A stretch of 64,000 nucleotides of DNA from Chitinilyticum aquatile DSM 21506. Its GTDB lineage: Bacteria; Pseudomonadota; Gammaproteobacteria; Burkholderiales; Chitinibacteraceae. The notes beneath the pieces were generated by a model. The model saw nothing but the letters and a program-made list of their open reading frames with translations. It did no database searches and was not told where the DNA came from. The stretch is from assembly GCF_000430805.1 (NCBI RefSeq), contig NZ_AUMS01000001.1, forward strand, positions 434,001-498,000, in the 5' to 3' direction. Position numbers and translations under genes: made by a program. Shown here in pieces: positions 8,440 through 18,783 of this stretch; position 1 is the stretch's first letter, and every line of letters begins with the position of its first letter.

Positions 8440-10587
8440 TCAGGCCGATTCGCCCTCGACAGCTGGTGCGTCTGCAGCCGGTGCAGCTACTTCTTCAGCC
8501 AGCAGCGCCTTGATCGACAGGCGGATGCGACCCTTCTCGTCCTGCTCCAGCACCTTCACGCGAACAACCTGACCTTCCTTGAGGTGGTCGGCCACGTTCT
8601 TGATGCGCTCGTTGGCGATCTGGCTGATGTGCACCAGACCATCCTTGCCCGGCATGATGGAAACGATGGCGCCGACATTGTTGTCCAGAATCTTGACGAC
8701 CGGACCTTCATAGACCTTGCCGATTTCCACTTCAGCCGTGATCAGGCCGATGCGGCGCTTGGCTTCGTCAGCACCTTCGCTCGACACGGAGGCGATGGTG
8801 ATGGTGCCGTCTTCCTGGATGTCGATCTGCGTACCGGTTTCCTCGGTCAGTGCGCGAATCACGGAGCCGCCCTTGCCGATCACGTCGCGGATCTTGTCCG
8901 GGTTGATCTTCATGGTATAGAGACGCGGAGCGTGCGTGCTGACTTCTTCACGCGCACCTTCCAGAGCACCCTGCATGATGCCCAGGATATGCAGACGGCC
9001 TTCCTTGGCCTGCTCCAGCGCCACCTTCATGATTTCCTTGGTGATGCCGTTGATCTTGATGTCCATCTGCAGCGCGGTAATGCCGCCATCGGTACCGGCC
9101 ACCTTGAAGTCCATGTCACCCAGGTGATCTTCGTCACCCAGAATATCGGACAGCACGGCAAAACGGTTGCCTTCCTTGATCAGGCCCATGGCGATACCGG
9201 CTACGTGCTTCTTCATCGGCACGCCTGCATCCATCAGCGCCAGCGAGCCGCCGCAGACGGAAGCCATTGACGAGGAGCCGTTGGACTCGGTGATCTCGGA
9301 TACGACACGCATGGAGTATGCAAACTCGTCATTGCCCGGCAGCATGGCGATCAGCGCACGCTTGGCCAGACGACCGTGACCGATTTCACGACGCTTCGGC
9401 ACGCCGACGCGGCCGGTTTCGCCTGTGGAGTACGGCGGGAAGTTGTAGTGCAGCATGAAGCGGTCGGTGTATTCACCGTGGATGGCGTCGATCTTCTGCT
9501 CATCCATTTTGGTACCGAGGGTCGCAACAACCAGCGCCTGGGTTTCGCCACGGGTAAACAGTGCGGAGCCGTGTGTACGCGGCAGCACGCCGGTACGGAT
9601 CGAGATCGGGCGCACAGTACGGGTGTCGCGGCCATCAATGCGCGGCTCGCCGTTCAGGATCTGGCCGCGCACGATTTCGGCTTCCAGGCCCTTGAAGATC
9701 GACTTGATTTCGTTGGCTTCCAGCGTGCCGGTTTCTTCCGTGATCAGCGCTTCTTTTACCAGCGCCCAGGTTTCGTTGATCTTCTGGGTGCGCAACTGCT
9801 TCTGGCGCAGCTTGAATGCCTGCTTCAGACCTTCACCGGCAATGCCGCGAATCTTCTCAGTCAGTTCGACATTGACTTGCGGCTCTTCCCAGTCGAACAG
9901 CTCCGGGTTTACTTCATCAGCCAGCTCGTTGATTGCCTTGATGGCGGCCTGCATCTGATCGTGACCGAACACCACGGCGCCCAGCATCACTTCTTCCGAC
10001 AGCTCGTTGGCTTCGGATTCGACCATCAGCACAGCCTGCTCGGTGCCGGCGACCACCAGATTCATCTGCGAGTTTTCCAGCTGCTCGTTGGTCGGACACA
10101 GGATGTACTGGCCGTCAACATAGCCCACGCGCGCAGCGCCGATCGGGCCCTGGAACGGCACGCCGGAAATCGCCAGCGCAGCGGATGCGCCCAGCATGGC
10201 GGCAATGTCGGAATCGATGTTCTGGTCAACGGACACGGTGGTCGCGATGATCTGGATATCGTTGTAGAAACCTTCGGGGAACAGCGGACGGATCGGGCGA
10301 TCGATCAGGCGGGAAGTCAGTACTTCCTTTTCGCTGGGCTTGCCTTCGCGCTTGAAGAAGCCGCCGGGGATCTTGCCGGCAGCATAAGTCCGTTCGAAAT
10401 AATCGACGGTCAGCGGGAAGAAATCCTGACCCGGCTTGACGTCGCGTGCGGCTACCACGGTAACCAGTACAACGGTGTCATCCATGCTGACCAGAACGGC
10501 GCCGCTGGCCTGACGGGCGATTTCGCCGGTTTCAAGCGTGACGGTATGCTGGCCGTACTGGAAGGTTTTGACGATCTTGTTGAACAC
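8440..10587 (-). CDS. pnp: Polyribonucleotide nucleotidyltransferase (PNPase)
   Basis: PNPase degrades RNA 3' to 5' by phosphorolysis and is part of the degradosome. The 715-residue protein has the family order: RNase PH domain 1, alpha-helical linker, RNase PH domain 2, KH ([15 protein letters not shown], near 555-570) and S1 (about 620-690), then a short Ala-rich tail. The start chosen is GTG at 10587 ([12 protein letters not shown]), the usual PNPase N-terminus, with AAAAGGA 8 bases upstream; an in-frame codon 18 bases further upstream lies before this ribosome site. It is the last gene of the operon begun at rimP, 256 bp after rpsO, with its own leader hairpin. Confidence 0.96.
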   Translation of the reverse strand: MFNKIVKTFQYGQHTVTLETGEIARQASGAVLVSMDDTVVLVTVVAARDVKPGQDFFPLTVDYFERTYAAGKIPGGFFKREGKPSEKEVLTSRLIDRPIRPLFPEGFYNDIQIIATTVSVDQNIDSDIAAMLGASAALAISGVPFQGPIGAARVGYVDGQYILCPTNEQLENSQMNLVVAGTEQAVLMVESEANELSEEVMLGAVVFGHDQMQAAIKAINELADEVNPELFDWEEPQVNVELTEKIRGIAGEGLKQAFKLRQKQLRTQKINETWALVKEALITEETGTLEANEIKSIFKGLEAEIVRGQILNGEPRIDGRDTRTVRPISIRTGVLPRTHGSALFTRGETQALVVATLGTKMDEQKIDAIHGEYTDRFMLHYNFPPYSTGETGRVGVPKRREIGHGRLAKRALIAMLPGNDEFAYSMRVVSEITESNGSSSMASVCGGSLALMDAGVPMKKHVAGIAMGLIKEGNRFAVLSDILGDEDHLGDMDFKVAGTDGGITALQMDIKINGITKEIMKVALEQAKEGRLHILGIMQGALEGAREEVSTHAPRLYTMKINPDKIRDVIGKGGSVIRALTEETGTQIDIQEDGTITIASVSSEGADEAKRRIGLITAEVEIGKVYEGPVVKILDNNVGAIVSIMPGKDGLVHISQIANERIKNVADHLKEGQVVRVKVLEQDEKGRIRLSIKALLAEEVAAPAADAPAVEGESA

Positions 10588-10671
10588 TGATGTTTTCCTT
10601 TTCACATTTTTCGCACCGGATCATGGCGCGTCGCGTTTGCAATAATCTGCAGTCAACTGTCAGCAGGATCC

Positions 10672-10690
10672 TGTCAGTACATACCTGACA
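10672..10690 (-). promoter_or_regulatory. Leader hairpin upstream of pnp
   Basis: Inverted repeat TGTCAG/CTGACA with a 7-base loop, about 85-100 bases before the pnp start and within the transcript leader. In E. coli the pnp leader is cut by RNase III and the transcript is then autoregulated. Whether this hairpin plays that part is inference; the stem is short. Confidence 0.35.
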
Positions 10691-10798
10691 CTGCCGCCGG
10701 TTCCGGCACAACCTACCCCCCGCCTGCCGCCGGATCCGCTGTTAAGCCGGCGCGAGGGTTTGGGGCGCTGAACTGATAACGATTCATGCACCCCGAAA

Positions 10799-10833
10799 AC
10801 AAAAAAGTCGCAGTCAGATGACTGCGACTTTTT
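10799..10833 (-). terminator. Terminator between rpsO and pnp
   Basis: Stem AAAGTCGCAGTC/GACTGCGACTTT (12 bp) with T-runs on both sides, 11 bp beyond the rpsO stop. Partial read-through would feed pnp, as is known in E. coli. Confidence 0.85.
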
Positions 10834-10843
10834 GGCGCTGCGC

Positions 10844-11113
10844 TTACTTGCGCAGGCCCAGCTTGGCGATCAGATCGCGATAGCTGTCTACATTGGTACG
10901 CTTGAGGTAGTCCAGCAGACGACGACGACGCGAAACCATCTTCAGCAGACCACGACGGGAGTGGTGATCCTTCTTGTGTTCCTTGAAGTGGGGGGTCAGG
11001 TCGTTAATGCGGGCGGTCAGCAGAGCCACTTGAACTTCAGTGGAGCCGGTATCGCCAGCGGCGCGCTGGAATTGCTTTACTACTTCAGCCTTGCTTGCAA
11101 CTGTTACAGTCAT
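10844..11113 (-). CDS. rpsO: 30S ribosomal protein S15
   Basis: The 89-residue S15 binds 16S rRNA helices 20-22 early in small-subunit assembly. The family motifs [36 protein letters not shown] and [11 protein letters not shown] are all present. ATG at 11113 follows a GGAGAAAGTA ribosome site; the open frame continues far upstream into truB but the family length is 89. It sits between truB and pnp in the usual order. A GNRA-capped hairpin just before the ribosome site could be the autoregulatory leader. Confidence 0.97.
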   Translation of the reverse strand: MTVTVASKAEVVKQFQRAAGDTGSTEVQVALLTARINDLTPHFKEHKKDHHSRRGLLKMVSRRRRLLDYLKRTNVDSYRDLIAKLGLRK

Positions 11114-11128
11114 TACTTTCTCCAAATG

Positions 11129-11144
11129 GACCGGTTGCCCGGTC
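11129..11144 (-). promoter_or_regulatory. rpsO: Hairpin with GCAA tetraloop upstream of the rpsO ribosome site
   Basis: On the transcript strand GACCGG-GCAA-CCGGTC forms a 6 bp stem with a GNRA tetraloop, ending about 15 bases before the start codon and 5 bases before GGAGAAAG. S15 represses its own translation in several bacteria through leader structures of varied shape; a role here is inferred from position. Confidence 0.4.
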
Positions 11145-11195
11145 AGACGAGCAGGGGCGAGTCGGAACCAGCCTCTGCTTCTTACACCAACTGGT

Positions 11196-12107
11196 TTACA
11201 AACCAGCCAGCAGACGTTTGGACCGCAGTTCGCAGCCGTCGCCGACCACCACCACTTCGCCCAAACCGATAAACCGCCGATTATCCGTGGTTTCCGCTCC
11301 GGCGTAAAGCCGATATTCACCCGCCGGACAAGCGTTGATGCGCGGCCGCTGGCCGCGACTGATCAACTGGAATTGCGCATCATCCAGCACGAATTCCGGC
11401 AATTCGGCCAGCAAGGCATCCGCCGGCAGCAGCAGGGCTTCGCGCTCCGCCATGCTCATGGCCTCGAAAGCAGTGATATCCACCGCGCCCGCCAGCGTAA
11501 AACCGGCGGTCTGCGTGCGACGCAGCCCGGTCAGATACGCGCCGCAACCGAGTGCCTTGCCGATATCATCGGCCAGTACGCGGATATAGGTGCCCTTCGA
11601 GCAGCGCACATCGATCACCAGTTCCGGCGCCTGGTAACTGACCTGTTCAATCCCGTAAATGGTGACCGCACGCGGCGCGCGCTCGACCTCGATGCCGGCG
11701 CGGGCGTATTCGTACAGCGCCTTGCCATCGCGCTTGAGCGCCGAATGCATCGGCGGCACCTGGCTGATCGGCCCGGTGAATTGCTGCAAAACAGCAGCAA
11801 TCACTGCGGCATCATGCGGCGCAACGCCGGATTCACTGATTTCACCCTCGCCATCCAGCGTGGTCGACACCCTGCCCAGGCACAGCGTGGCACGATAGCC
11901 CTTGTCGGCATCAAGCATGCGCTGCGCAAATTTGGTCGCCTCGCCAAAACAGAGCGGCAACAAACCGGTCGCAAACGGATCGAGCACACCGGTATGGCCG
12001 CCCTTTTCCGCCTGCAGCAGCCAGCGGGCCTTTTGCAGGGCGCCATTGCTGGACCAGCCGTGCGCCTTGTCCAGCAGCAGCACCCCGTCAATCTTGCGTT
12101 TAGCCAT
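11196..12107 (-). CDS. truB: tRNA pseudouridine-55 synthase TruB
   Basis: The 303-residue TruB converts U55 of the tRNA T-loop to pseudouridine. The catalytic aspartate is D43 in [13 protein letters not shown] (36-48). Downstream, [15 protein letters not shown] and the C-terminal PUA-like domain are present. The N-terminus [14 protein letters not shown] is typical. Its stop codon lies inside a CTGGTTT/AAACCAG inverted repeat (11191-11206), which may slow exonucleases or pair in the rpsO leader. The gap to rbfA (67 bp) holds repeat copy C. Confidence 0.95.
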   Translation of the reverse strand: MAKRKIDGVLLLDKAHGWSSNGALQKARWLLQAEKGGHTGVLDPFATGLLPLCFGEATKFAQRMLDADKGYRATLCLGRVSTTLDGEGEISESGVAPHDAAVIAAVLQQFTGPISQVPPMHSALKRDGKALYEYARAGIEVERAPRAVTIYGIEQVSYQAPELVIDVRCSKGTYIRVLADDIGKALGCGAYLTGLRRTQTAGFTLAGAVDITAFEAMSMAEREALLLPADALLAELPEFVLDDAQFQLISRGQRPRINACPAGEYRLYAGAETTDNRRFIGLGEVVVVGDGCELRSKRLLAGL

Positions 12108-12117
12108 ACATATATCC

Positions 12118-12167
12118 TGGGTATATGGCTATAGCCCTTTTATTTAAAAAGCTATAGAGGCATACCC
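12118..12167. repeat. Palindromic intergenic element, copy C (inside the rbfA-truB gap)
   Basis: Left arm GGGTATATGGCTATAGC and right arm GCTATAGAGGCATACCC (imperfect) surround CCTTTTATTTAAAAA. This copy sits inside an operon, between rbfA and truB, so the hairpin will be present in the mRNA. Confidence 0.7.
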
Positions 12168-12174
12168 TTGTAAA

Positions 12175-12552
12175 TCAGTTCTCTTCGTCCGGCGCCTTGG
12201 GCAGGCTGGCCGCCTGGTTGATCAAGCTTTCCAGCTGCATGCCGCGCTCGACCGAGTGGTCATATACAAAGTGCAATTCGGGCATCTTGAAGAGCGAAAT
12301 GCCACGCGCCAGCTCGCTGCGCAGGAAACCCTTGGCCTGCTCCAGCTTTTCGGCAATCGCCGCCTGAGCTTCGGCATCGCCGAGGAAGGTATAGAAAATC
12401 TTGGCATGCGAATAATCGCGGGTGACTTCCACGTCAGTCACCGTGATCAGGCTGGCCTTGGGGTGATCCAGCTCGCCGCGGATCAATTCGGCCACATCGC
12501 GCTGCAACTGCTGCGCAACGCGGTCGGAACGGGTAAAGCTTTTCTTGGGCAT
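12175..12552 (-). CDS. rbfA: 30S ribosome-binding factor A
   Basis: The 125-residue RbfA is needed for late maturation of the 30S subunit and 16S rRNA processing, and for cold adaptation. The single KH-like fold is recognisable: RVAQQLQRDVAELI at the N-terminus, ITVTDVEVTRDYSHAKIF, and RSELARGISLFKMPELHFVYDHSVERGM. Length is typical. It lies between infB and truB in the conserved order. A terminator-like hairpin precedes it. Confidence 0.95.
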   Translation of the reverse strand: MPKKSFTRSDRVAQQLQRDVAELIRGELDHPKASLITVTDVEVTRDYSHAKIFYTFLGDAEAQAAIAEKLEQAKGFLRSELARGISLFKMPELHFVYDHSVERGMQLESLINQAASLPKAPDEEN

Positions 12553-12589
12553 GATTGCTCCTGTTTGCGCCGGCTCGCCATATCAAAAG

Positions 12590-12621
12590 CACAAAACCGC
12601 AGGGAGGCATCCCTGCGGTTG
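12590..12621 (-). terminator. Terminator-like hairpin between infB and rbfA
   Basis: The 11 bp inverted repeat AACCGCAGGGA/TCCCTGCGGTT is followed on the minus strand by TTTTGTGCTTTT. It lies in the 99 bp infB-rbfA gap, so it would act as a partial terminator or attenuator within the operon. Confidence 0.6.
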
Positions 12622-12651
12622 TGCGGACTTGCAAAGCCGGCCGTAAACCAA

Positions 12652-15342
12652 TTAGAGGGTACGGGCCACTTCGATGATTTCGAAGACCTCCAGCTGGTCG
12701 CCCACCTGGATGTCGTTGTAGTTTTTGAGCTGCAAACCACACTCGAAGCCACCTTTGACTTCCTTGACATCGTCCTTGTAGCGCTTGAGGCTATCCAGCT
12801 CGCCGGTAAACACCACCACGTTGTTGCGCAGCAGGCGGACACCGGAATGACGCTTGACGACACCATCCATCACCAGACAACCGGCAATCGCGCCAACCTT
12901 GGAGACGGTGAACACCTGGCGGATTTCGACCAGACCGGTGATCTGCTCACGTTTTTCCGGAGCCAGCATGCCGGACAGCGCAGCCTTCACCTCATCTACC
13001 GCATCGTAAATGATGTTGTAGTAGCGCAGATCAACGCCTTCAGCTTCGGCCAGCTTGCGGGCCGAGCCGTCAGCACGGACGTTGAAGCCGATTACCACAG
13101 CCTTGGAGGCCAGTGCCAGGTTGATGTCGGATTCGCTGATCGCACCAACGGCGTTGTGCAGAATCTGCACGCGCACTTCGTCGGTGGAGAGTTTCGCCAG
13201 CGATTGCGACAGCGCTTCGGCCGAACCCTGCACGTCGGCCTTGATGATGACCGGCAGGTTCTGTACTTCGCCTTCGGTCATTTGGGCAAACATGTTTTCC
13301 AGCTTGGCGGCCTGCTGGCGCGCCAGCTTGACATCACGGAACTTGCCCTGACGGAACAGCGCGATTTCACGCGCCTTCTTCTCGTCGGCCAGCACCATGG
13401 CGTCTTCACCGGCTGCCGGCACATCCGACAGACCAAGAATTTCGACCGGAATGGCCGGGCCGGCTTCGTCAATCGGCTTGCCGTTTTCATCCAGCATGGC
13501 GCGAATACGGCCATAAACCTGACCGGCCAGCAGCATGTCGCCCTTCTTCAGCGTACCGCTCTGCACCAGGAAGGATGCGACCGGACCACGACCCTTGTCG
13601 AGGCGCGCCTCGATGATGATACCCTTCGCCGGTACATCGACCGGAGCGGTCAGCTCCAGCACTTCGGCCTGCAGCAGGATTGCATCGAGCAGTTCGTCAA
13701 TGCCCTCGCCCTTCTTGGCGGAAACATGCACGAACTGGGTATCGCCACCCCAGTCTTCCGGCACCACTTCGTGAGTCACCAGTTCCTGGCGGATGCGCTC
13801 CGGATTGGCTTCCGGCTTGTCGATCTTGTTCACTGCAACCACGATCGGCACGCCGGCCGCCTTGGCATGGTGAATCGCTTCGATCGTTTGCGGCATCACG
13901 CCATCATCAGCCGCCACCACCAGTACAACGATATCGGTCAGCTTGGCGCCACGTGCACGCATGGCGGTAAATGCCTCGTGACCCGGGGTATCGAGGAAGG
14001 TAATTATGCCCTTCTCGGTTTCCACGTGATAGGCGCCGATGTGCTGGGTAATGCCGCCAGCTTCACCTGCCGCTACCTTGGCGCGACGGATGTAATCCAG
14101 CAGCGAGGTCTTGCCATGATCGACGTGACCCATGACGGTAACGACAGGGGCGCGCGAAATGGCTTCGTGCTCACCGGCAGCATCATCGCCCAGATAGGTT
14201 TCCGGATCGTCCAGTTTGGCTGCAATCGGGGTGTGGCCCATTTCTTCCACGACAATCATCGCGGTTTCCTGGTCGAGCACCTGGTTGATCGTTACCATCA
14301 TGCCCATTTTCATGAGGGCACGAACGACTTCAACGCCCTTCACCGCCATTTTGTGAGCGAGATCAGCAACCGAAATGGTTTCCGGAATGCTGACTTCCTT
14401 CACCTGCGGCTCGGTCGGCGCCTGGAAGCCGTGGGCATTGTTGTCATTCTGCTGCTGGCGCTTGCCACCCTTCCTGCCGGATTTCCAGTCACCACCGGTA
14501 TCGCCACCACGCGTCTTGATGCCTTTCTTGCCGCGACCTTCTTCCCAGCTGCTCTTGCCATCCTTCTTGTCCTTCTTGTCGGAAGGCTTGCTGGCAACCG
14601 GAGCCGGAGCCACTGGCTTGACAGGCTCGGGCGCACGCATCGGCTTGTCGCTGGGCTTGCGCAATTCAACACGCTGACCAACACGCGGGCGATTGTCATT
14701 GCCGCGTGATTCCGGTGCGCGCACCTCAGGCTTACGCTCTGCAGTAGCCGGACGTTCGCTGCGTGGCTCGACTCGCGGCGCATGACGAGGCGCAACGACT
14801 TCTTCCACTTTGGGGGCTACAACGGGTGCAGCCTCGATCACAGGGGGGGGGGGCTCTGCCACAGCCGGTTCGGCGCGAGCCGGCGCTTCATTGCGCTGCT
14901 GCTTGGCGCGCATTTCGGCTGCCTGGCGTTCACGCAATTCATTTTGACGGCGGGCCTCTACTTCACGCGCGGCCTGCTGCTCGGAATCAATGACCGCTGC
15001 TGCCGGCGCGGCATTGGTCGGCGCAGCAGCAATCGGAGCTGCGACGATCTCCGGCGCAACGACAACCCGCTTTTTCCGTGTTTCAACCGTAATGGTCTTT
15101 GCCTTGCCGGTTGCATCGGTCTTGCGGATTTCGCTGGTTTCCTTGCGGGTCAGCGTAATGCCTCCCTTGTTTCCTGCGCCATGCTTTTGCTTCAGATGTT
15201 CCAGCAGACGAGCCTTGTCATCTGCCGTCAGGGAGTCCTGCTCGGTCGTCTTGTTGACTCCGGCTGCGCGAAGCTGCTCCAGCAGCTCCTGTGCCGGCAT
15301 TCGTAATTCGGCTGCAAACTGACTGACTTTTAGTTCACTCAT
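12652..15342 (-). CDS. infB: Translation initiation factor IF-2
   Basis: The 896-residue IF-2 GTPase places initiator tRNA on the 30S subunit. N-terminal IF2-N module (residues 1-50), then a long Ala/Pro/Glu/Arg-rich linker (about 100-300), a second N-module, the G domain with GHVDHGKT (about 404-411), DTPGHEAF and NKID, and C-terminal beta-barrel domains. Its ATG overlaps the nusA stop (ATGA), implying translational coupling. An 11-base G/C homopolymer (14843-14853) in the linker encodes the proline run AEPPPPVIE and could be prone to slippage. Length is normal for proteobacterial long-form IF-2. Confidence 0.96.
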   Translation of the reverse strand: MSELKVSQFAAELRMPAQELLEQLRAAGVNKTTEQDSLTADDKARLLEHLKQKHGAGNKGGITLTRKETSEIRKTDATGKAKTITVETRKKRVVVAPEIVAAPIAAAPTNAAPAAAVIDSEQQAAREVEARRQNELRERQAAEMRAKQQRNEAPARAEPAVAEPPPPVIEAAPVVAPKVEEVVAPRHAPRVEPRSERPATAERKPEVRAPESRGNDNRPRVGQRVELRKPSDKPMRAPEPVKPVAPAPVASKPSDKKDKKDGKSSWEEGRGKKGIKTRGGDTGGDWKSGRKGGKRQQQNDNNAHGFQAPTEPQVKEVSIPETISVADLAHKMAVKGVEVVRALMKMGMMVTINQVLDQETAMIVVEEMGHTPIAAKLDDPETYLGDDAAGEHEAISRAPVVTVMGHVDHGKTSLLDYIRRAKVAAGEAGGITQHIGAYHVETEKGIITFLDTPGHEAFTAMRARGAKLTDIVVLVVAADDGVMPQTIEAIHHAKAAGVPIVVAVNKIDKPEANPERIRQELVTHEVVPEDWGGDTQFVHVSAKKGEGIDELLDAILLQAEVLELTAPVDVPAKGIIIEARLDKGRGPVASFLVQSGTLKKGDMLLAGQVYGRIRAMLDENGKPIDEAGPAIPVEILGLSDVPAAGEDAMVLADEKKAREIALFRQGKFRDVKLARQQAAKLENMFAQMTEGEVQNLPVIIKADVQGSAEALSQSLAKLSTDEVRVQILHNAVGAISESDINLALASKAVVIGFNVRADGSARKLAEAEGVDLRYYNIIYDAVDEVKAALSGMLAPEKREQITGLVEIRQVFTVSKVGAIAGCLVMDGVVKRHSGVRLLRNNVVVFTGELDSLKRYKDDVKEVKGGFECGLQLKNYNDIQVGDQLEVFEIIEVARTL

Positions 15343-16835
15343 GCGTTTTCCTCCCGCGCATCAACGAACCAGTGCTCGCGCGCTTTCAAGATGAGTTGTT
15401 TGGCCGAGTCCTCGTTCATGCCGGTCATTTCCGTCAATTCGTCTACCGCGAGCTCGGCCAAATCGTCGCGGGTATGGATATCTTTCTCGGCCAGGAGAGC
15501 GGCGAGCTCCGGAGTCATGCCTTCGAGGGTTTTCAGATCCTCGGACTGATGCTCCAGCTTTTCTTCACGGACAATGGCCTGCGTCAGCAGGGCATCGCGC
15601 GCACGGGCTCGCAGCTCATTGACGGTATCTTCGTCAAAAGCCTCGATTTCTAGCATTTCGTTCAGCGGCACATAAGCCACTTCTTCCAGGGTATTGAAGC
15701 CTTCCTGCACGAGTACATCAGCGACATCCTCGCCGATATCCAGTGCCTGCACGAAGAGCTGGCGGACCTTGGAGAATTCTTCCTCGTGTTTTTGCTCGGC
15801 CTGCTCGACGGTCATGATATTGAGCTTCCAGCCGGTCAGTTCAGAAGCAAGCTTGACGTTCTGCCCGCCTCGGCCAATTGCCATTGCCAGGTTTGACTCG
15901 TCGACCACGACATCCATGCTGTGATTGTCTTCATCCACCACGATGGAATTTACTTCGGCCGGAGACAGGGCGCCAATCACGAACTGGGCTGCATCGTGTG
16001 ACCAGAGCACGATATCGACGCGCTCGCCGGCAAGCTCGTTGGTGACCGCATTCACGCGGGTGCCACGCACGCCGATGCAGGTACCTTGCGGATCGACACG
16101 CTGATCATTCGACTTGACCGCGATCTTTGCACGCATGCCCGGATCGCGGGCCACACCCTTGAGTTCGATGAAACCATTCTCGATTTCCGGCACTTCCAGC
16201 TCGAACAGCTTGGCCATGAATTCGGGGGCTGTACGACTCAGTACCAGCATCGGACCGCGACCAAGGCGATCAATGCGCAGCAGGAAGGCTTTGATGCGGT
16301 CGCCAACACGCAGGTTTTCCTTCGGGATCATCTGGTCGCGCGGCAGGATTGCTTCCAGCTTGCCGATTTCGATGATGGCATTGCCACGCTCGATACGCTT
16401 GATCACACCGGATACAATGTGCTCGCGGCGTTGCAAGAAGTCATTCAGATTCTGCTCACGTTCGGCATCACGGATTTTTTGCAAAATCACCTGCTTGGCC
16501 GACTGGGCACCAATTCGACCGAAATCGATAGGCTCAAGCTCGACTTCCCAGACGTCACCCACCTTGAGGTTCGCGTCATAGTCCGGCGCATCGGTAATCG
16601 CGATCTGGCAGGCCGGCATTTCATGGTCATTGTCTTCGACCACGGTCCAGACGCGCAAAGCGCGATGCTCACCGGTATGGCGATCGATTTCGACTCGAAC
16701 CTCGGCCTCGTCATCATCCAGACGCTTCTTGGTCGCGGATGCCAGCGCCAGCTCCAGCGCGCCGAAAACCACCTCACGATCCACATTCTTTTCGTGCGCC
16801 AGCGCATCAACCAGCACGAGAATTTCACGATTCAT
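15339..16835 (-). CDS. nusA: Transcription termination/antitermination factor NusA
   Basis: The 498-residue NusA binds RNA polymerase and nascent RNA to control pausing, termination and antitermination. Domains in order: N-terminal RNAP-binding domain, S1 (about 135-200), two KH domains ([14 protein letters not shown] and [15 protein letters not shown]), and two C-terminal acidic repeats as in gammaproteobacteria and betaproteobacteria. ATG at 16835 is preceded by GGAGGAAGG and begins [18 protein letters not shown], typical of the family; the frame is open upstream but without support. It lies 43 bp after rimP and overlaps infB by ATGA. Confidence 0.96.
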   Translation of the reverse strand: MNREILVLVDALAHEKNVDREVVFGALELALASATKKRLDDDEAEVRVEIDRHTGEHRALRVWTVVEDNDHEMPACQIAITDAPDYDANLKVGDVWEVELEPIDFGRIGAQSAKQVILQKIRDAEREQNLNDFLQRREHIVSGVIKRIERGNAIIEIGKLEAILPRDQMIPKENLRVGDRIKAFLLRIDRLGRGPMLVLSRTAPEFMAKLFELEVPEIENGFIELKGVARDPGMRAKIAVKSNDQRVDPQGTCIGVRGTRVNAVTNELAGERVDIVLWSHDAAQFVIGALSPAEVNSIVVDEDNHSMDVVVDESNLAMAIGRGGQNVKLASELTGWKLNIMTVEQAEQKHEEEFSKVRQLFVQALDIGEDVADVLVQEGFNTLEEVAYVPLNEMLEIEAFDEDTVNELRARARDALLTQAIVREEKLEHQSEDLKTLEGMTPELAALLAEKDIHTRDDLAELAVDELTEMTGMNEDSAKQLILKAREHWFVDAREENA

Positions 16836-16878
16836 TGCAATCCTTCCTCCGGTACGGCTCTTTCGTGCCGGGACAATG

Positions 16879-17316
16879 TCAGAACTGCGGCTCAAGCCGC
16901 ACACGATCAACCTGAGAGTGCGGCAAGCGCAGCTCCTCTCCATTCACCAGCAGGACGAGTTCCTCGCCCTGCAAACCTACCAGACTGCCAAGCAGCATCC
17001 GCCGCTTGTCCGGCAATGGAATACGCAACTTGACCTTGACCATGCTGCCGGCAAAGCGCTCAAAATCCGCCGGTTTTTTCAGTGGTCGGTCCAGCCCCGG
17101 AGACGACACCTCAAGACGCTCGTAGGCCACCTCTTCCACCATGAACAGGCGTGTCAGATGGTTGCTGACCAGTACGCAATCATCGATGGTCACGCCATCA
17201 GGCTGCTTGTCGATAAACAGGCGAACCATGCCGCCGGCACCAATTTCCAGGTCCACCAGTTCGAACCCGAGGCCCGGCAAGGTCGCATCAACCAGACTTT
17301 GCAGACTTACTGCCAT
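16879..17316 (-). CDS. rimP: Ribosome maturation factor RimP
   Basis: The 145-residue RimP assists 30S assembly. Family signatures seen: [11 protein letters not shown] near the N-terminus, [10 protein letters not shown] in the centre, and a C-terminal Sm-like barrel ending in [14 protein letters not shown] at 17316 has AGGA 8 bases upstream; an earlier in-frame start at 17340 lies in the T-run of a terminator-like hairpin. It is the first gene of the rimP-nusA-infB-rbfA-truB-rpsO-pnp operon. Confidence 0.92.
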   Translation of the reverse strand: MAVSLQSLVDATLPGLGFELVDLEIGAGGMVRLFIDKQPDGVTIDDCVLVSNHLTRLFMVEEVAYERLEVSSPGLDRPLKKPADFERFAGSMVKVKLRIPLPDKRRMLLGSLVGLQGEELVLLVNGEELRLPHSQVDRVRLEPQF

Positions 17317-17335
17317 ATACGCTTCCTGCACCACA

Positions 17336-17366
17336 AACAAAAAATGGGCTGCAAGACTGCGCCCAT
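17336..17366 (-). terminator. Terminator-like hairpin in the rimP-nusA-infB operon leader
   Basis: On the transcript strand AATGGGCGC and GC(A)GCCCATT form a stem with a 6-base loop, followed by TTTTTG. It ends about 20 bases before the rimP start codon. As the operon includes NusA, a termination factor, an attenuator role is an attractive inference. Confidence 0.6.
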
Positions 17367-17410
17367 TCGATCAAGGACAGCTCCCGGCAATCTGCCATGA
17401 GCTTTGCGCC

Positions 17411-17438
17411 ATCATAACAGAATGCGAACAAGTTTAAA
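17411..17438 (-). promoter_or_regulatory. Candidate sigma-70 promoter of the rimP operon
   Basis: TATGAT (minus strand, 17416-17411) with TTTTAA/TTTAAA 16-17 bp upstream. It lies about 45 bp before the leader hairpin. The -10 is good, the -35 poor. The rest of the 306 bp gap to pilU shows no gene. Confidence 0.4.
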
Positions 17439-17622
17439 ACCGCTGCGGAACGCTTCGGATGGATTCATCCGGCAGGCTGCATGTCCTGCCATATCGACTA
17501 TCCTCCAGACAGGCGCTCTGCCTCGACTCACTTCCGATGCAACACCGGGAGCATATTCCGAATACCGCACTTACCCGAAACAGGTAAAATTCCCCAGCCC
17601 ACATTCTGCCGGACACATTCCA

Positions 17623-18780
17623 ATGAATCTGCTTCCCTTTTTCAAGCTGATGGCCGAACGCAATGCCTCAGATCTGTTCCTGTCGGCGCACTCCCCCATC
17701 GTGATCAAGATTCAGGGCACATGCCACCCGGTCAACAATCAGGTGCTAGCCCCGGAACACGTCAAGCAACTCGCCTATCAATTGATGAACGAGGGCCAGA
17801 TCGAACGCTTCGAGCGCGAACTGGAGATGAATTTTGCACTCTCCATTCCAGGAGTAGGCAGCTACCGGATCAATATCTTCAAGGCACGCGGCAATGTTGC
17901 CGTCGTTGTGCGCTACATCCGCATAAATGCTCCTTCGATTGAAGAGCTGCGCATGCCACCGGTCCTCAAGGATCTGGTCATGGAGAAGCGCGGCATCATC
18001 CTGCTGGTTGGCGCCACCGGCTCGGGTAAATCCTCCACCGTGGCCGCAATGCTCAATTACCGCAACGAGAATCATGCCGGCCACATCCTGACTATCGAAG
18101 ATCCGGTCGAATTCCTGCATCCACACAAGAAATCGATTTTTAACCAGCGTGAAGTGGGCATCGACACGCTGAGCTACTCCGAAGCATTGAAGAACGCGAT
18201 GCGCGAGGCTCCTAATGTGCTGATGATGGGCGAAATCCGCGATCGCGAAACCATGCTTTACGCCATGCAGTATGCCCAGGCCGGCCACCTCTGCATTTCG
18301 ACACTGCACGCCAACAACAGCTACCACTCGCTTAGCCGTATTGTAAATTTCTTCCCGCAGGAAGCCCGCGAAGCACTGCTCTACGACCTATCGACATCGC
18401 TGAAAGCGATCGTGTCGCAACGCTTGGTGCGCAACAAGCAGGGTGTTCTGGTTCCTGCGGTTGAAGTCATGCTCAACACCAACCGTATCGCGGAGCTCAT
18501 TCGAAACGGTGATCTGGCCGACATCAAGGAGGCCATGGAACAGTCACTGTCCGAAGGTTCACAGACATTCGAGCAATCGCTGTACCGCCTTTACCGCTCC
18601 GGTGAAGTCGAACTGGATGAGGCGCTGCGCAATGCCGACTCTGCCACCAACCTCTCCTGGATGGTAAACAACTCGCAATCCGTAGAGGAACAGGAAAAAG
18701 CGGCTGTCGCCAACAAGCAGACCGCGCAGCAGAAACCGGACGATGAACCGGAAATCAGCTTCAACATGGAACTGCACTGA
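17623..18780 (+). CDS. pilU: Type IV pilus retraction ATPase PilU
   Basis: The 385-residue hexameric ATPase belongs to the PilT/PilU group that powers pilus retraction with PilT at the inner-membrane platform. Seen: ASDLFLSAHSPIVIKIQG at the N-terminus, Walker A GATGSGKSS (130-138), the Asp-box region TIEDPVEFLH, Walker B LMMGEIRD, and the His-box STLHANN. The C-terminal extension past residue 345 favours PilU over PilT. ATG at 17623 gives the family N-terminus; the frame is open for 73 codons upstream without features. PilT itself is not in the window. The next gene starts 3 bp downstream. Confidence 0.9.
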   Translation: MNLLPFFKLMAERNASDLFLSAHSPIVIKIQGTCHPVNNQVLAPEHVKQLAYQLMNEGQIERFERELEMNFALSIPGVGSYRINIFKARGNVAVVVRYIRINAPSIEELRMPPVLKDLVMEKRGIILLVGATGSGKSSTVAAMLNYRNENHAGHILTIEDPVEFLHPHKKSIFNQREVGIDTLSYSEALKNAMREAPNVLMMGEIRDRETMLYAMQYAQAGHLCISTLHANNSYHSLSRIVNFFPQEAREALLYDLSTSLKAIVSQRLVRNKQGVLVPAVEVMLNTNRIAELIRNGDLADIKEAMEQSLSEGSQTFEQSLYRLYRSGEVELDEALRNADSATNLSWMVNNSQSVEEQEKAAVANKQTAQQKPDDEPEISFNMELH

Positions 18781-18783
18781 GCG

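Noticed and set aside
12256-14709. 817-codon plus-strand open frame opposite infB
   Set aside because: Antisense shadow of the GC-rich infB and rbfA genes; His/Asn-rich product without domains.
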